Part shown: positions 17,442 through 25,542 of the stretch, in pieces
Numbering within the stretch: the stretch's first letter is position 1
Layout: each line of letters begins with the position of its first letter
Origin: Hyalangium gracile
GTDB lineage: Bacteria > Myxococcota > Myxococcia > Myxococcales > Myxococcaceae
Direction of reading: 5' to 3'
DNA length: 64,000 bases
NCBI RefSeq assembly: GCF_020103725.1
Contig: NZ_JAHXBG010000022.1
Coordinates: 1-64,000 of the forward strand
The notes under the pieces: generated by a model
The model's database searches: none
What the model was told of the DNA's origin: nothing
The model's input: the letters and a program-made list of their open reading frames with translations, nothing else
Program-made: the position numbers and the translations under genes

Positions 17442-17792
17442 GTGTCGGAACTCGGAAAACGTATCGGCCAACGCATCCGCGAGCTTCGCACGCAGCGGCC
17501 TGAGCGTTGGACCCAGGAAGAGCTCGCGGAGCGGGCTCAGATCAGTGTGTCCTTTCTCTCCATGATCGAGCGAGGTGAGCGTGTTGCCCATGTGGAGACG
17601 CTCGCCGCGCTCGCCAGCGCCCTGGGCGTGAGCCTCGGGGAGCTGTTTGCCGGAACGGAGCAGTCCCTGGCTCAGACCGAGGATCTGCTCCGCCCGCTGT
17701 CGGATTTTGCCCGCGCTCGAGGGCTGACGGCTCGAGATGTCGATCGCCTGCTCGGCGTGGCGCGGGTGATGTTCAACGGATCCACCGCCTAG
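17442..17792 (+). CDS. XRE-family (Cro/C1-type) transcriptional regulator
   Basis: 116 residues. A Cro/C1 helix-turn-helix spans about residues 6-66, with WTQEELAERAQISVSFLSMIERGERVAHVETLAALASALGVSL as its core (quoted in parts: WTQEELAERAQISVSFLSM and IERGERVAHVETLAALASAL). A short helical tail of about 45 residues could mediate dimerisation. The GTG start at 17442 is supported by AGGAGGGCAGG upstream. No phage genes are nearby, so this is a stand-alone regulator rather than a prophage repressor. A strong G/C hairpin follows the stop. Target genes are unknown. Confidence 0.9.
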   Translation: MSELGKRIGQRIRELRTQRPERWTQEELAERAQISVSFLSMIERGERVAHVETLAALASALGVSLGELFAGTEQSLAQTEDLLRPLSDFARARGLTARDVDRLLGVARVMFNGSTA

Positions 17793-17796
17793 CCAT

Positions 17797-17830
17797 GGCG
17801 CCGCGGTGCCTGGAGCAGGCCCGCGGCGCC
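17797..17830 (+). terminator. Hairpin after the XRE gene
   Basis: Perfect 10-base stem GGCGCCGCGG / CCGCGGCGCC with a 14-base loop, starting four bases after the TAG stop. A second 7-base stem (GCCCTGT / ACAGGGC) follows at 17833-17858. There is no long T run, so termination may be weak or factor-assisted. Confidence 0.45.
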
Positions 17831-17938
17831 GTGCCCTGTCCTTGACTCGACACAGGGCAGCCCTGGAAGATGGGGAACTGTTGGCTGGGCGCCATCTGTG
17901 GCGCGCGGTCGTTCCTCTTCCGACAGGAGTAACAGCAG

Positions 17939-19489
17939 ATGCGTCTGGGTCTGGCCTCATGCGTGGTGCTCGCGAGCGCCTTCATGGCGTGCTCGCCGCC
18001 GCCCCCCGCCACGCTGGAGTTCGTCGATCAATCTCCGACCAATCCCAGGCTGGGGGAGATCACCACCCTGCGATTCCGGGCGATCGACAGTCGCGGCGCT
18101 CCTCAGGCGGGAACGCCGGTTCATTTCGAGCTGCAGTCTCCGGTGCCGGGGGTGACCCTGTCTCCGACGGACTCCTCCACCAACGTGGGCGACGGCATCG
18201 TGTCCACCCAGCTGGTGGCCAATGGCCGCGTGGCCTCGGTGGTGGTGATCGCCTCCTCCGGGGACAAGGTGGCCATCAGCCCGGCGGTCTCCTTCGCCGG
18301 CGCGGGCGCCAACGGCAAGCAGTTCACCTTCCAGTGCGGCCAGATCGCGGGCGACGCCTCGGGCGGCTTGCACGCCCTGGGCGCCTGGGATGACACGCGC
18401 TACCTCATCGCGGGCGTGAAGGCGCGCTGCGTGGCCCACGTGGGCGACCGCAACGGTGACGGCATCGCCGGCGCCCAGGTGTCCTTCCTCACCGAGGCGG
18501 GCACCGTGGGCCCGACGGCCACCTCCGTGTCGGACGTGGTGGGCAACGCGGAGATCCTCTACAAGACGTCCTACCCGCTGCCGGTGGAGACGGATCCGGG
18601 CACGTTCACCTGGAATCCTCCCAACGACGCCACCCACACGGGCGAGTACCTGGCCCCGCTGTGGATGCACCCCTTCTACTGGACGCAGAACCCCATCCGG
18701 GACTACGGCACCCTCATCAACCCGCAGGAGCCGCGCCCCGAGCCGTTCCGCGACGACCCGATCCGCCCCAACCAGCGCAACAACCCGCGCGACAACCTGG
18801 TGGCGATGATCGCCGTCACCACGGGCGAGGAGGGCTACAACGACAAGAACAACAACGGCGTGTTCGACGAGGCCGGCGGCGAGTTCGATCCGAGGTTCGA
18901 TCTGACCGAGCCCTTCGTGGACAACAACGACGACGGCACCTGGCAGGACACCGAGCGCTACGTCGACACCAACGGCAACGGCCGGTGGGACGGCAAGAAC
19001 GGCAAGTACGACAACTCCACCCTCATCTGGGTGCAGGAGCGCATCATCTGGACGGGCTGGCCGCACCCGCTGGACCGCGAGGAGTCCGCGCTCAACCGCG
19101 CGCCCGTCGTCCGGCAGCTCAAGCCGCCCTCCGGCACCACCATCACCCTGCAGCACTTCGGCGCGACGGATGCCGTCTTCCTGCTGGCCGACCCCTGGTT
19201 CAACCGCCTCGCCCAGAACGACGGCGGTGACGGCTGCGAGGGCGGCAATGTGGGCCCCGTCATCGTGGAGAACCTGCCCAAGGGTGTGGCCTTCACCTAC
19301 CCGTCCTACTCGGTGGAGCAGTTCTCCATCCGCGATCAGCACGATCCGGCCACCAACCCGCAGCCGGCGCCGTACCCGGCCCCGGGCATCCCGTTCTCGG
19401 TGGCGGCGGCCTGCTCGTACACGGCGGCCCAGGAGGACGGGCACATCGTGCAGGTCCCCTCGCCGACGATTCCGGGCGTGGTGTTCTAG
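17939..19489 (+). CDS. Lipoprotein with Ig-like domain and Asp/Asn-rich calcium-type loops
   Basis: 516 residues. The signal peptide ends in a lipobox (FMAC, Cys about residue 18), so the protein is an envelope lipoprotein. Residues about 25-110 resemble an invasin/Ig-like domain (FVDQSPTNPRLGEITTLRFR ... STQLVANGRVAS), and a second such unit covers about 135-215. Residues about 300-365 hold three Asp/Asn/Gly loops (DKNNNGVFDE, DNNDDGTWQD, DTNGNGRWDG) that look like EF-hand or dockerin-type calcium loops. No catalytic motif is seen. The function is unknown; a surface or matrix role is inference. It stands alone in its transcription unit. Confidence 0.78.
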   Translation: MRLGLASCVVLASAFMACSPPPPATLEFVDQSPTNPRLGEITTLRFRAIDSRGAPQAGTPVHFELQSPVPGVTLSPTDSSTNVGDGIVSTQLVANGRVASVVVIASSGDKVAISPAVSFAGAGANGKQFTFQCGQIAGDASGGLHALGAWDDTRYLIAGVKARCVAHVGDRNGDGIAGAQVSFLTEAGTVGPTATSVSDVVGNAEILYKTSYPLPVETDPGTFTWNPPNDATHTGEYLAPLWMHPFYWTQNPIRDYGTLINPQEPRPEPFRDDPIRPNQRNNPRDNLVAMIAVTTGEEGYNDKNNNGVFDEAGGEFDPRFDLTEPFVDNNDDGTWQDTERYVDTNGNGRWDGKNGKYDNSTLIWVQERIIWTGWPHPLDREESALNRAPVVRQLKPPSGTTITLQHFGATDAVFLLADPWFNRLAQNDGGDGCEGGNVGPVIVENLPKGVAFTYPSYSVEQFSIRDQHDPATNPQPAPYPAPGIPFSVAAACSYTAAQEDGHIVQVPSPTIPGVVF

Positions 19490-19576
19490 CCACCGCGCAA
19501 GGGCATTGACCGGCGGCCCCGCCGTCCGTAGGGTCCTCCGCGGCTGATTTCCGAGTCAATCGGCCGCGGAGGGCGT

Positions 19577-20287
19577 GTGAGCCAGCAGCAGAGCAGCAAT
19601 GCGGCCGACGGAGGAGGGCGTGAAGGCGAGCGCCGCCGCACCATCCTCCGCGCCGCGATCAACGTCTTCGCGAGCAAGGGCTACCACGGCTGCCGCATCG
19701 CGGACGTCGCCAAAGAGGCGGGCGTGGCCTACGGGCTCGTCTACCACTACTTCAAGAACAAGGATGAGCTGCTGGAGACCGTCTTCGAGACGGGCTGGAG
19801 CGGCTTCGTCTCGCGCGTGAGCGCGGTGGCCCTGGGCGAGGGCACGCTGGCGCAGAAGGTGCGCGGCATCACCGAGGTGGCCTTCGAGGCGTACCGGGTG
19901 GATCCGCGGGCGGTGAAGGTGCTCATCCTCGAGATCGCCCGCAGCCCCGGCGGCCGGGTGAACCGGCAGACGGCCTTCCTGGATGCCATCCGCCTGTGCT
20001 CGGAGATGCTGTCGCGGGCCCAGGCCCAGGGCGAGCTGCGGCCGGAGGTGGACCCTCAGCTGGCCGCGGCGCTCTTCTTCGGCAACATCGAGATGGGGTT
20101 CACCGCGCTGGTGATGGGGCTGGTGGATCCCCGGGACACCGAGAAGCTGGAGCGGGCCAAGGAGCAGATCGCCGGCTCCTTCCTGCACGGCGTCCTCGCC
20201 GTGGACGGTGACGCAGACCCGGAGGTGCCATGGAAGAAGGAGCAGGGGAAGTCCGCTACGCGGTCCAAGGTAGCCAGGCGCTCATAA
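19577..20287 (+). CDS. TetR/AcrR-family transcriptional regulator
   Basis: 236 residues. The N-terminal helix-turn-helix is clear at about residues 20-65 (RRTILRAAINVFASKGYHGC, then IADVAKEAGVAYGLVYHYFKNKDELLETVF). The ligand-binding helices are of the fatty-acid-regulator type (FadR/YsiA-like: PRAVKVLILEIARSPGGRVN). The GTG start at 19577 follows GGAGG. The 3' end overlaps the enoyl-CoA hydratase-like gene by 58 bases in another frame, so the two are translationally linked, and a role in acyl-CoA-responsive control of that gene is likely by analogy. Confidence 0.9.
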   Translation: MSQQQSSNAADGGGREGERRRTILRAAINVFASKGYHGCRIADVAKEAGVAYGLVYHYFKNKDELLETVFETGWSGFVSRVSAVALGEGTLAQKVRGITEVAFEAYRVDPRAVKVLILEIARSPGGRVNRQTAFLDAIRLCSEMLSRAQAQGELRPEVDPQLAAALFFGNIEMGFTALVMGLVDPRDTEKLERAKEQIAGSFLHGVLAVDGDADPEVPWKKEQGKSATRSKVARRS

Positions 20288-21015
20288 CCATCGACCGGCC
20301 GCGGGCGCGCAACGCGCTGTCGCACGCCGTGGTGCAGGCGCTGATGGAGGCGCTGGGCCGCGCGGAGGCGGACGCGGCGGCGCGGGTGGTGGTGCTCACC
20401 GGCGCCGGGGAGAAGGTGTTCTGCGCCGGAGGCGACTTGGGGCAGATGGGGGAGGGCGGCTTCCTGGCCACCCATGACGGCCGGCGCGCCTACGCCGCGC
20501 TGCTCGCCCGGGTGCAGGGGTGCCGCAAGCCCACGGTGGCGCGGGTGAACGGGCACGCGCTCGCCGGAGGGCTGGGGTTGATGCTGGCGTGCGACCTGGC
20601 GGTGGCCGTCGAGACGGCGGAGTTCGGCACCCCGGAGATCGACGTGGGGCTGTTCCCCATGATGATGATGGCGCTGCTGCAGCGGCACGTGGGCCGCAAG
20701 CGGACGCTGGAGATGGTGATGACGGGCGAGCGGCTGCCGGCGCGCGAGGCGCTGGCGCTGGGCATGCTCAACCGGGTGGTGCCGGCGGCGGAGCTGGACG
20801 CGGCCGTGGGCGCGCTGGCCACGAAGCTTGCGGGGAAGAGCCAGGCGGTGCTGGCGCTCGGCAAGCGGGCCTTCTTCACCGCCGAGGATCTGCCGCTGCC
20901 CGCGGCCCTGGAGTTCCTGGCGTCCCAGCTCTCGCTCAACGTGATGGCGGAGGACGCCGCCGAGGGCATCACCGCCTTCCTGGAGAAGCGCCCCCCGAAG
21001 TGGAACGACCGGTAG
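20230..21015 (+). CDS. Enoyl-CoA hydratase/isomerase-family (crotonase fold) protein
   Basis: 261 residues with the crotonase fold. ARNALSHAVVQAL opens the CoA-binding region; the first oxyanion element is FCAGGDLGQMGEG and the second is VNGHALAGGLGLMLACDLAVAVE. The glutamate in AEFGTPEIDVG, equivalent to Glu164 of rat hydratase, is present. The position of Glu144 is glycine (GGLGLML rather than GGxELxM), so a classical hydratase reaction is doubtful and an isomerase or other crotonase reaction is possible. It overlaps the TetR gene, which suggests a short operon for acyl-CoA metabolism. Confidence 0.88.
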   Translation: MEEGAGEVRYAVQGSQALITIDRPRARNALSHAVVQALMEALGRAEADAAARVVVLTGAGEKVFCAGGDLGQMGEGGFLATHDGRRAYAALLARVQGCRKPTVARVNGHALAGGLGLMLACDLAVAVETAEFGTPEIDVGLFPMMMMALLQRHVGRKRTLEMVMTGERLPAREALALGMLNRVVPAAELDAAVGALATKLAGKSQAVLALGKRAFFTAEDLPLPAALEFLASQLSLNVMAEDAAEGITAFLEKRPPKWNDR

Positions 21016-21028
21016 GCGCTCTTCCGGG

Positions 21029-22030
21029 CTACGGGCTGCCGCTGGTGGTGACGGGAGCGGCCGGCTCGCCCTTGCCGGCGAGCGGCTCGGTGGGTGCGGC
21101 CTGGACCGGGCCGGGCGCGGCGGTGGCCACGCGGGGCTCCGGCGTGCCGAAGAAGTCCAGCTTGAGCAGCGACAGGCCGTCCACCCAGAGCCCATCCACC
21201 TTCACGCCCCAGTGGAGGTGGGGGCCGGTGACGCGGCCCGTCTTGCCCACCAGGCCCAGCTTGTCGCCCTGCTTCACCTGGGTGCCCGACTTCACGTCCA
21301 TGCGCGACATGTGGAAGTACGTGGTGTACAGGCCCGCGCCGTGGTGGAGGATCACCGTGCCGCCCGAGCTGTAGCAGTCGCGCGTGAGCACCACCTCGCC
21401 GTCGTTGGCGGCGTAGATCGGATCGCCCGTGTTGCCGTCGATGTCCGTGCCGAAGTGCTGGCTCTGGAGCTTGCCGTTGAAGGAGCGCCGGTCGCCGTAG
21501 GGCGCGGTGATGCGATCCTGGCGCGGCCAGGCGAAGTTGCCCTGGAAGCGCGGCGGGCTGAACTCCTGGGAGAAGGCGGTGGCGAAGGCGGCGCGATCCT
21601 CGGCCATGCGGGCCTTCACGGAAGGGGGCGGCTTGACGTACTTGCCCGCCACCTGGAGCTGGCGCTCCGGGTAGCCCGGCTCCACCACGTCCAGCGTGCC
21701 CGCGAGCTCAACGCGGGAGCCGTCCCGCTGGCGGGGGGCCGTCACCTTCACCGCCACGGTGCCCACGGCCTGCTCCACCGCGAGCCCGGAGAGGGCCTGC
21801 CACGCGCCGCCCGCGGCCTCGAAGAAGCGCAGGGGCCGGCCCGCCACGGTGCCCGAGGGGAGGTTGTCCACGCCGCGCACGGTGATCAGCACCGGATCTC
21901 CCGGCTTCGCCGTCCCGGGCTGCACGGAGAGGCTCGGCTGGGCGTCCGCCCCGAAGGCCACCAGGCCCAGGGAGAGCAGCGCGAAGGGGAGCAGGCAGCA
22001 GGAGCGGGGAAGAAAGGGCGCAAGCGGCAT
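21029..22030 (-). CDS. M23-family (LytM) peptidase
   Basis: 333 residues from the ATG at 22030, which is preferred for its AAGGCGG and better signal peptide (CCLLPFALLSLGLVAFGADA); an ATG at 22048 adds six residues. The N-terminal half is a beta-rich domain like those that present M23 domains (PAKPGDPVLITVRG style). The C-terminal peptidase, about residues 170-295, has zinc ligands in QHFGTDID (H and D) and HLHWGVK (HxH), with ITAPYGDRRSF upstream. It should cut peptidoglycan cross-links in the periplasm or, for a predator, in prey. A Pro/Ala-rich tail ends the protein. Convergent with the hydratase gene, 13 bases apart. Confidence 0.9.
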   Translation of the reverse strand: MPLAPFLPRSCCLLPFALLSLGLVAFGADAQPSLSVQPGTAKPGDPVLITVRGVDNLPSGTVAGRPLRFFEAAGGAWQALSGLAVEQAVGTVAVKVTAPRQRDGSRVELAGTLDVVEPGYPERQLQVAGKYVKPPPSVKARMAEDRAAFATAFSQEFSPPRFQGNFAWPRQDRITAPYGDRRSFNGKLQSQHFGTDIDGNTGDPIYAANDGEVVLTRDCYSSGGTVILHHGAGLYTTYFHMSRMDVKSGTQVKQGDKLGLVGKTGRVTGPHLHWGVKVDGLWVDGLSLLKLDFFGTPEPRVATAAPGPVQAAPTEPLAGKGEPAAPVTTSGSP

Positions 22031-22290
22031 GTGGCCGCCTTTGTACACCGGGATTCGTGACGCGCCGACTTCCCGAATGCCTCGCTCGCTCGGGCGCCTG
22101 CTCCTCGTGGCGACCAGGCGTCAGTGCGAGCGGCGGAGCGCCGCCTGGTGAACACCCAGGCCGTACTTCGGGCCGCGCTGGTCGAGGAGCGAACGTCCGA
22201 GCGTCTTGGCCTCTCGCGCGGTGTTCCGAGGGACAGGTGGGCTCCCTAGCTTCTCGGACGGACTCGCTTCCACAACTTGGGGGATGTTGG

Positions 22291-22773
22291 ATGCCTCGTT
22301 CCTATAGCTTTGATCATTTCCAGGTGCCTGCCGCCGAGCCTCGCAGCCGGAGCCTGCGCCGCCAGGACAAGCAGCACCTGGCGGACTCGCGTCACGCGCT
22401 GCCGGAGCAGGATGGGGGCATCCACTACGGCAAGAGCCACGCGCAGACGGAGGAGATCCTCAAGGCGCGCGCCCTGGCGCCGCCGCCGCCGCCGCGCAAG
22501 GAGCCGGAGGTCGCCGCTCCGCGCGCCGAGCCGGAGAAGGTGGCCACCACGCCACGGATCAACCGGAACACCACGCCCATTGGCGCGCTGCCGGCCACCG
22601 ACGAGCTGCCGCCTCGCGGGCGCTTCCAGGACCTGATGGACGAGGCCACGCGCCAGCTCGAGGCGCTCCAGAGCGGCATCGGCGATGTGAGCAAGGCGGC
22701 GGTGAGGCTGGCCTCGCTCCCGCTCGAGGTGGTGCGACTGGCGGCGCGCCGTCTGCGCCTCGTGCACGGCTGA
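22291..22773 (+). CDS. Conserved hypothetical, proline/charged-rich protein
   Basis: 160 residues, not recognised. The N-terminal 100 residues are low-complexity, rich in Arg, Pro, Glu and Ala (APPPPPRKEPEVAAPRAEP). The last 60 form a predicted amphipathic helix pair (RFQDLMDEATRQLEALQSG ... VVRLAARRLRLVHG). No signal peptide or membrane helix is visible. The ATG at 22291 is chosen because GGGGG lies a few bases upstream; longer in-frame starts have no support. The EEP gene follows 13 bases later, so the two may be co-transcribed. The 260-base gap on the left shows no gene. Confidence 0.65.
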   Translation: MPRSYSFDHFQVPAAEPRSRSLRRQDKQHLADSRHALPEQDGGIHYGKSHAQTEEILKARALAPPPPPRKEPEVAAPRAEPEKVATTPRINRNTTPIGALPATDELPPRGRFQDLMDEATRQLEALQSGIGDVSKAAVRLASLPLEVVRLAARRLRLVHG

Positions 22774-22786
22774 GGAACGCGCGTCC

Positions 22787-23554
22787 GTGGAGCTGACGCT
22801 CGTCTCGTACAACATCCACAGCGGGATCGGCACCGACGGGCGCTTCGATCTCCACCGCGTGGGCGAGGTGCTGCGGGAGATCGACGCGGACATCATCGCC
22901 CTGCAGGAGGTGGGGGACTTCCGGGGCAAGACGTCCCGGGAGGACCAGCCCGAGCACCTGGCGGATCTGCTCGGGCTGCACATGGCCTTCGGCCCGAACG
23001 TGGTGCGCCAGGGCCGCCGCTACGGCAACGCCGTCCTCACCCGGCTGCCCATCCTCAAGTCGAAGAACTACGACTTGAGCGTGGAGAGCCGCGAGCCGCG
23101 CGGGGCGCTGCGCTGCGATCTGGATCTGGGCGGGGGGCGGCAGCTGCACATCTTCTGCCTCCACCTGGGGCTGTCGCTGGGGGAGCGCCGGCGGCAGGAG
23201 GGGCTGCTGCTGTCGTCGGACATCCTCCGGGACACGGTGCGCAAGGATCCGGTGGTGGTGTGCGGCGACTTCAACTACTGGGGGAACAAGCCGGTGCCCG
23301 CGCTGGTGCGCCGGGCCATCCATGATGCGGCGCTGGAGCTGCGCATGCCTGCACGCACCTACCCCTCCCGACTTCCGCTGCTGCGGCTGGACCGCATCTT
23401 CGTGGACACGCAAGTCCGCCCGCTGACCATCCGGCCTCACCGTTCCCCTTTGGCCACGGTCGCTTCGGACCACCTGCCGCTGGTGATGCGCTTCGAGGCG
23501 CCCATCGCCACCGAGCCCATGGCGGTCTCGGCACCCGTGCAGCTCATCGGGTAG
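22787..23554 (+). CDS. Endonuclease/exonuclease/phosphatase-family hydrolase
   Basis: 255 residues covering a whole EEP domain. Metal and catalytic motifs are SYNIHSGIG, ALQEVGD (the Glu ligand), CLHLGLSLGERRRQ, VVCGDFNYWG (Asp and Asn), LRLDRIFV and ASDHLPLVM (the Asp-His pair). Relatives act on phosphodiester bonds in DNA, phosphoinositides or sphingomyelin, and no signal peptide is visible, so it is probably cytoplasmic. The GTG start at 22787 fits the domain start. The substrate cannot be told from sequence alone. Confidence 0.88.
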   Translation: MELTLVSYNIHSGIGTDGRFDLHRVGEVLREIDADIIALQEVGDFRGKTSREDQPEHLADLLGLHMAFGPNVVRQGRRYGNAVLTRLPILKSKNYDLSVESREPRGALRCDLDLGGGRQLHIFCLHLGLSLGERRRQEGLLLSSDILRDTVRKDPVVVCGDFNYWGNKPVPALVRRAIHDAALELRMPARTYPSRLPLLRLDRIFVDTQVRPLTIRPHRSPLATVASDHLPLVMRFEAPIATEPMAVSAPVQLIG

Positions 23555-23693
23555 CGTTGTCCCGCCGGTGGCGTTCAATGGCCGACGCTTACGACCGCCG
23601 GACACAAGAAGCACGCGACGGGTTGTCGTGGCGAGGATGGATGCCTAGGTTGGCTCCGCCTGTGGGACACCAGCAGCGCCGGCCGGAGAGCAG

Positions 23694-24146
23694 ATGAACT
23701 TGGGGACGGAACAGACGGATCGCGGAATCTCCGCGCTCGTCGGACGGATGGCGGACAGCTTCAGCCGCCTGGTGTCCCAGCACATCACCCTGGCGCGCAT
23801 GGAGCTGGCCGAGGATGCCAAGGCCATGGGCCTGGACGCGGCGCGCATCATCGCGTTCGTGCCCTTCCTGCTGGTGGGCTACGTCTTCCTGTGCGGAGCG
23901 CTCTCGGTGGTGCTCGGCGCGTGGATGGGCTACGCCGGGGCGCTGGCGGTGGTGGGCGGGCTCAACCTGGTGGGGGGCGGCATCGGCATCTGGCATGCCG
24001 TGGCGCGCCTGCAGAACCGCCAGGTGATGGATGACACCAGCGACGAGATTTCTCGAAGCGTGGCGGCGCTCACCACGGTGAGCGCGCCCGCGGCAGTGCC
24101 TTCGCAGCCCCGGAACGTGCTCAAGGAGCCCTCGAATGCCCAGTAA
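23694..24146 (+). CDS. Phage-holin-3-family membrane protein (Phage_holin_3_6)
   Basis: 150 residues. A short amphipathic N-terminus (SALVGRMADSFSRLVSQHIT, then LARMELAED) is followed by two close membrane helices at about 52-75 and 80-105 (FVPFLLVGYVFLCGALSVVL; AGALAVVGGLNLVGGGIGIW). This matches the Phage_holin_3_6 (Actinobacteriophage holin) family, which is widespread in bacterial chromosomes and usually not a lysis gene. No lysin or phage gene is nearby. It heads a cluster of five small envelope genes and overlaps the next by 11 bases. Confidence 0.85.
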   Translation: MNLGTEQTDRGISALVGRMADSFSRLVSQHITLARMELAEDAKAMGLDAARIIAFVPFLLVGYVFLCGALSVVLGAWMGYAGALAVVGGLNLVGGGIGIWHAVARLQNRQVMDDTSDEISRSVAALTTVSAPAAVPSQPRNVLKEPSNAQ

Positions 24147-24351
24147 TGGACAGCCCAAGATCGCGCCTCGCAACCCCGCCGCCCTGCGCGCCGAGATCGA
24201 GCGCACCCGAGCGGAGCTGGCCACGTCGGTCAGCGCGCTGCGCGAGGAGGTGGCCACCGTCACCGACTGGCGCGCCTGGGTGGACAAGCGCCCGCTGCTG
24301 TGCGTGGGGGCGGCCTTCATGATCGGCTTCCTGCTCGGCCAGCGGCGCTAG
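24136..24351 (+). CDS. DUF3618-like small membrane protein
   Basis: 71 residues. A helix with the pattern LRAEIERTRAELATSVSALR typical of DUF3618 precedes one C-terminal membrane segment (PLLCVGAAFMIGFLLGQRR) with small-residue spacing. The gene starts inside the end of the holin-like gene, so translation is coupled. The family has no known biochemical function; it is often found beside the holin-like and YtxH genes. Confidence 0.8.
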   Translation: MPSNGQPKIAPRNPAALRAEIERTRAELATSVSALREEVATVTDWRAWVDKRPLLCVGAAFMIGFLLGQRR

Positions 24352-24397
24352 CCCGAGCCCGGCTTTACCCAACACCCGTATTTCCAACCGATAGGAG

Positions 24398-24607
24398 ATG
24401 GCCTCGATGGAAGTGAATCCTCAGCAGATCCAGGACCGCGCGCGGGAGATCCAGGAGCGTATCGTGCCGCAGATCGACGAGGCGCGGCGCAACCTGATGG
24501 ACATCAACAACCGGGCGGTGAGCTTCATCCGAGCCAACCCGGGCACGTGCCTGCTGGGCGCGGTGGCGGTGGGCTTCCTCATCGGCAAGATCGCCTCGCG
24601 CCGCTGA
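24398..24607 (+). CDS. ElaB/YqjD (DUF883)-like small membrane protein
   Basis: 69 residues. An amphipathic helix (IQDRAREIQERIVPQIDEAR) leads to a single C-terminal glycine-zipper membrane segment (GTCLLGAVAVGFLIGKIASRR minus its ends), the plan of ElaB/YqjD/YgaM proteins. In Escherichia coli those associate with the inner membrane and ribosomes in stationary phase. The similarity is in architecture; family membership is not proven. The ATG at 24398 has a downstream alternative three codons later (24407). Confidence 0.7.
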   Translation: MASMEVNPQQIQDRAREIQERIVPQIDEARRNLMDINNRAVSFIRANPGTCLLGAVAVGFLIGKIASRR

Positions 24608-24641
24608 GCCTTCCAGTTTCCTGCCTCTTCGAGAGAACGAC

Positions 24642-25091
24642 ATGACGACCTTTCAGAACCCCCCAAGCAATGGCACGGGCGTGAGCAGCGACAACCAGGG
24701 ATTTGGCCAGCGCGTGGACCAGATCGGTTCGGAGGCCCAGCACCTGTGGAGCAACGCGCGCGGCGCGGTGTCGGATCTGGGCCAGACGCTGGACATCAAG
24801 GGCCGGGTGGAGCGCAACCCGTACGGCATGGTGGCCGCGGCGCTGGGCGTGGGCTACGTGCTGGGCGGTGGGCTCTTCACGCCGCTGACGGGGCGCATCC
24901 TGAAGCTGGGCGTGCGCCTGGCGATGCTGCCCTTCGTCAAGGACGAGCTGCTCGGCATGGCCGAGGCGGCGCTGCAGGGCTACCAGGCGGGCCAGTCCAG
25001 CGTGGGCGGGGGCTCCAACGTGGGGGGACAGGTCGGTGCTTCCGGCATTGGCACGTCGCCTCGGACGGGTGGCTCTGGCAACATCAGCTGA
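24642..25091 (+). CDS. Small glycine-rich membrane-associated protein
   Basis: 149 residues, not recognised by name. The N-terminus is polar and the centre reads as an amphipathic helix (FGQRVDQIGSEAQHLWSNAR). A glycine-zipper membrane segment follows (NPYGMVAAALGVGYVLGGG), then a second weakly hydrophobic helix (LGVRLAMLPFVKDELLGMAE) and a Gly/Ser-rich disordered tail. The membrane segment resembles those of the neighbouring small genes, suggesting a common location or assembly. Confidence 0.7.
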   Translation: MTTFQNPPSNGTGVSSDNQGFGQRVDQIGSEAQHLWSNARGAVSDLGQTLDIKGRVERNPYGMVAAALGVGYVLGGGLFTPLTGRILKLGVRLAMLPFVKDELLGMAEAALQGYQAGQSSVGGGSNVGGQVGASGIGTSPRTGGSGNIS

Positions 25092-25139
25092 CCCGTCGTA
25101 CGCGCGCCTCACCTTCACCTCAACCCGGGGAGTTGCCTC

Positions 25140-25421
25140 ATGTTCGGAGTCAGTGATCTCAAGGAGCTGAAGAAGCTGGACAAGGATGATCTGCTCAACC
25201 TGATCGGGCTGGAGACTCGGAAGGAGACGACGGACTATCTCCTGCCGGCGCTGGGCGCGTTCACGGTGGGCGTGCTGCTGGGCGTGGGAGTCGGCCTGAT
25301 GCTGGCGCCCAAGCCGGGCAACGAGCTGCGCAATGATCTGCGCAACCGGTTCGAGGGCGGCAAGGACACGCTCACGGGCGCGGGCACCCAGCGCACCGAG
25401 ACCGTCACGCGCGGCGTGTAG
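25140..25421 (+). CDS. YtxH-domain-like small membrane protein
   Basis: 93 residues. A charged N-terminus (LKELKKLDKDDLLNLIGLE) precedes one glycine-rich membrane segment (LGAFTVGVLLGVGVGLMLAP) ending in LAPKPGNELRNDL, the characteristic pattern after the YtxH helix. YtxH proteins are general-stress proteins of unknown mechanism. It is last of the five-gene cluster, with GGGGAG eight bases before the ATG. Confidence 0.75.
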   Translation: MFGVSDLKELKKLDKDDLLNLIGLETRKETTDYLLPALGAFTVGVLLGVGVGLMLAPKPGNELRNDLRNRFEGGKDTLTGAGTQRTETVTRGV

Positions 25422-25542
25422 CAGGACGTTCGAGGCCTTGAGCCTCGGTTCGGGCCTCCCTGGGCGCGCCACCCGCGCTCGGTGGAGGCCCGTCGTCTTT
25501 GCGGGGTGAGGTGGACGAGGGCTTGGGGGTAGACTCCGCGCC

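Noticed and set aside
17442-17792. Phage repressor or toxin-antitoxin antitoxin
   Set aside because: No phage gene or toxin partner adjoins the XRE gene; it stands alone between lptD and a lipoprotein gene.
23694-24146. Prophage suggested by the holin-like gene
   Set aside because: No lysin, structural, integrase or attachment features nearby; the family is common in ordinary chromosomes.
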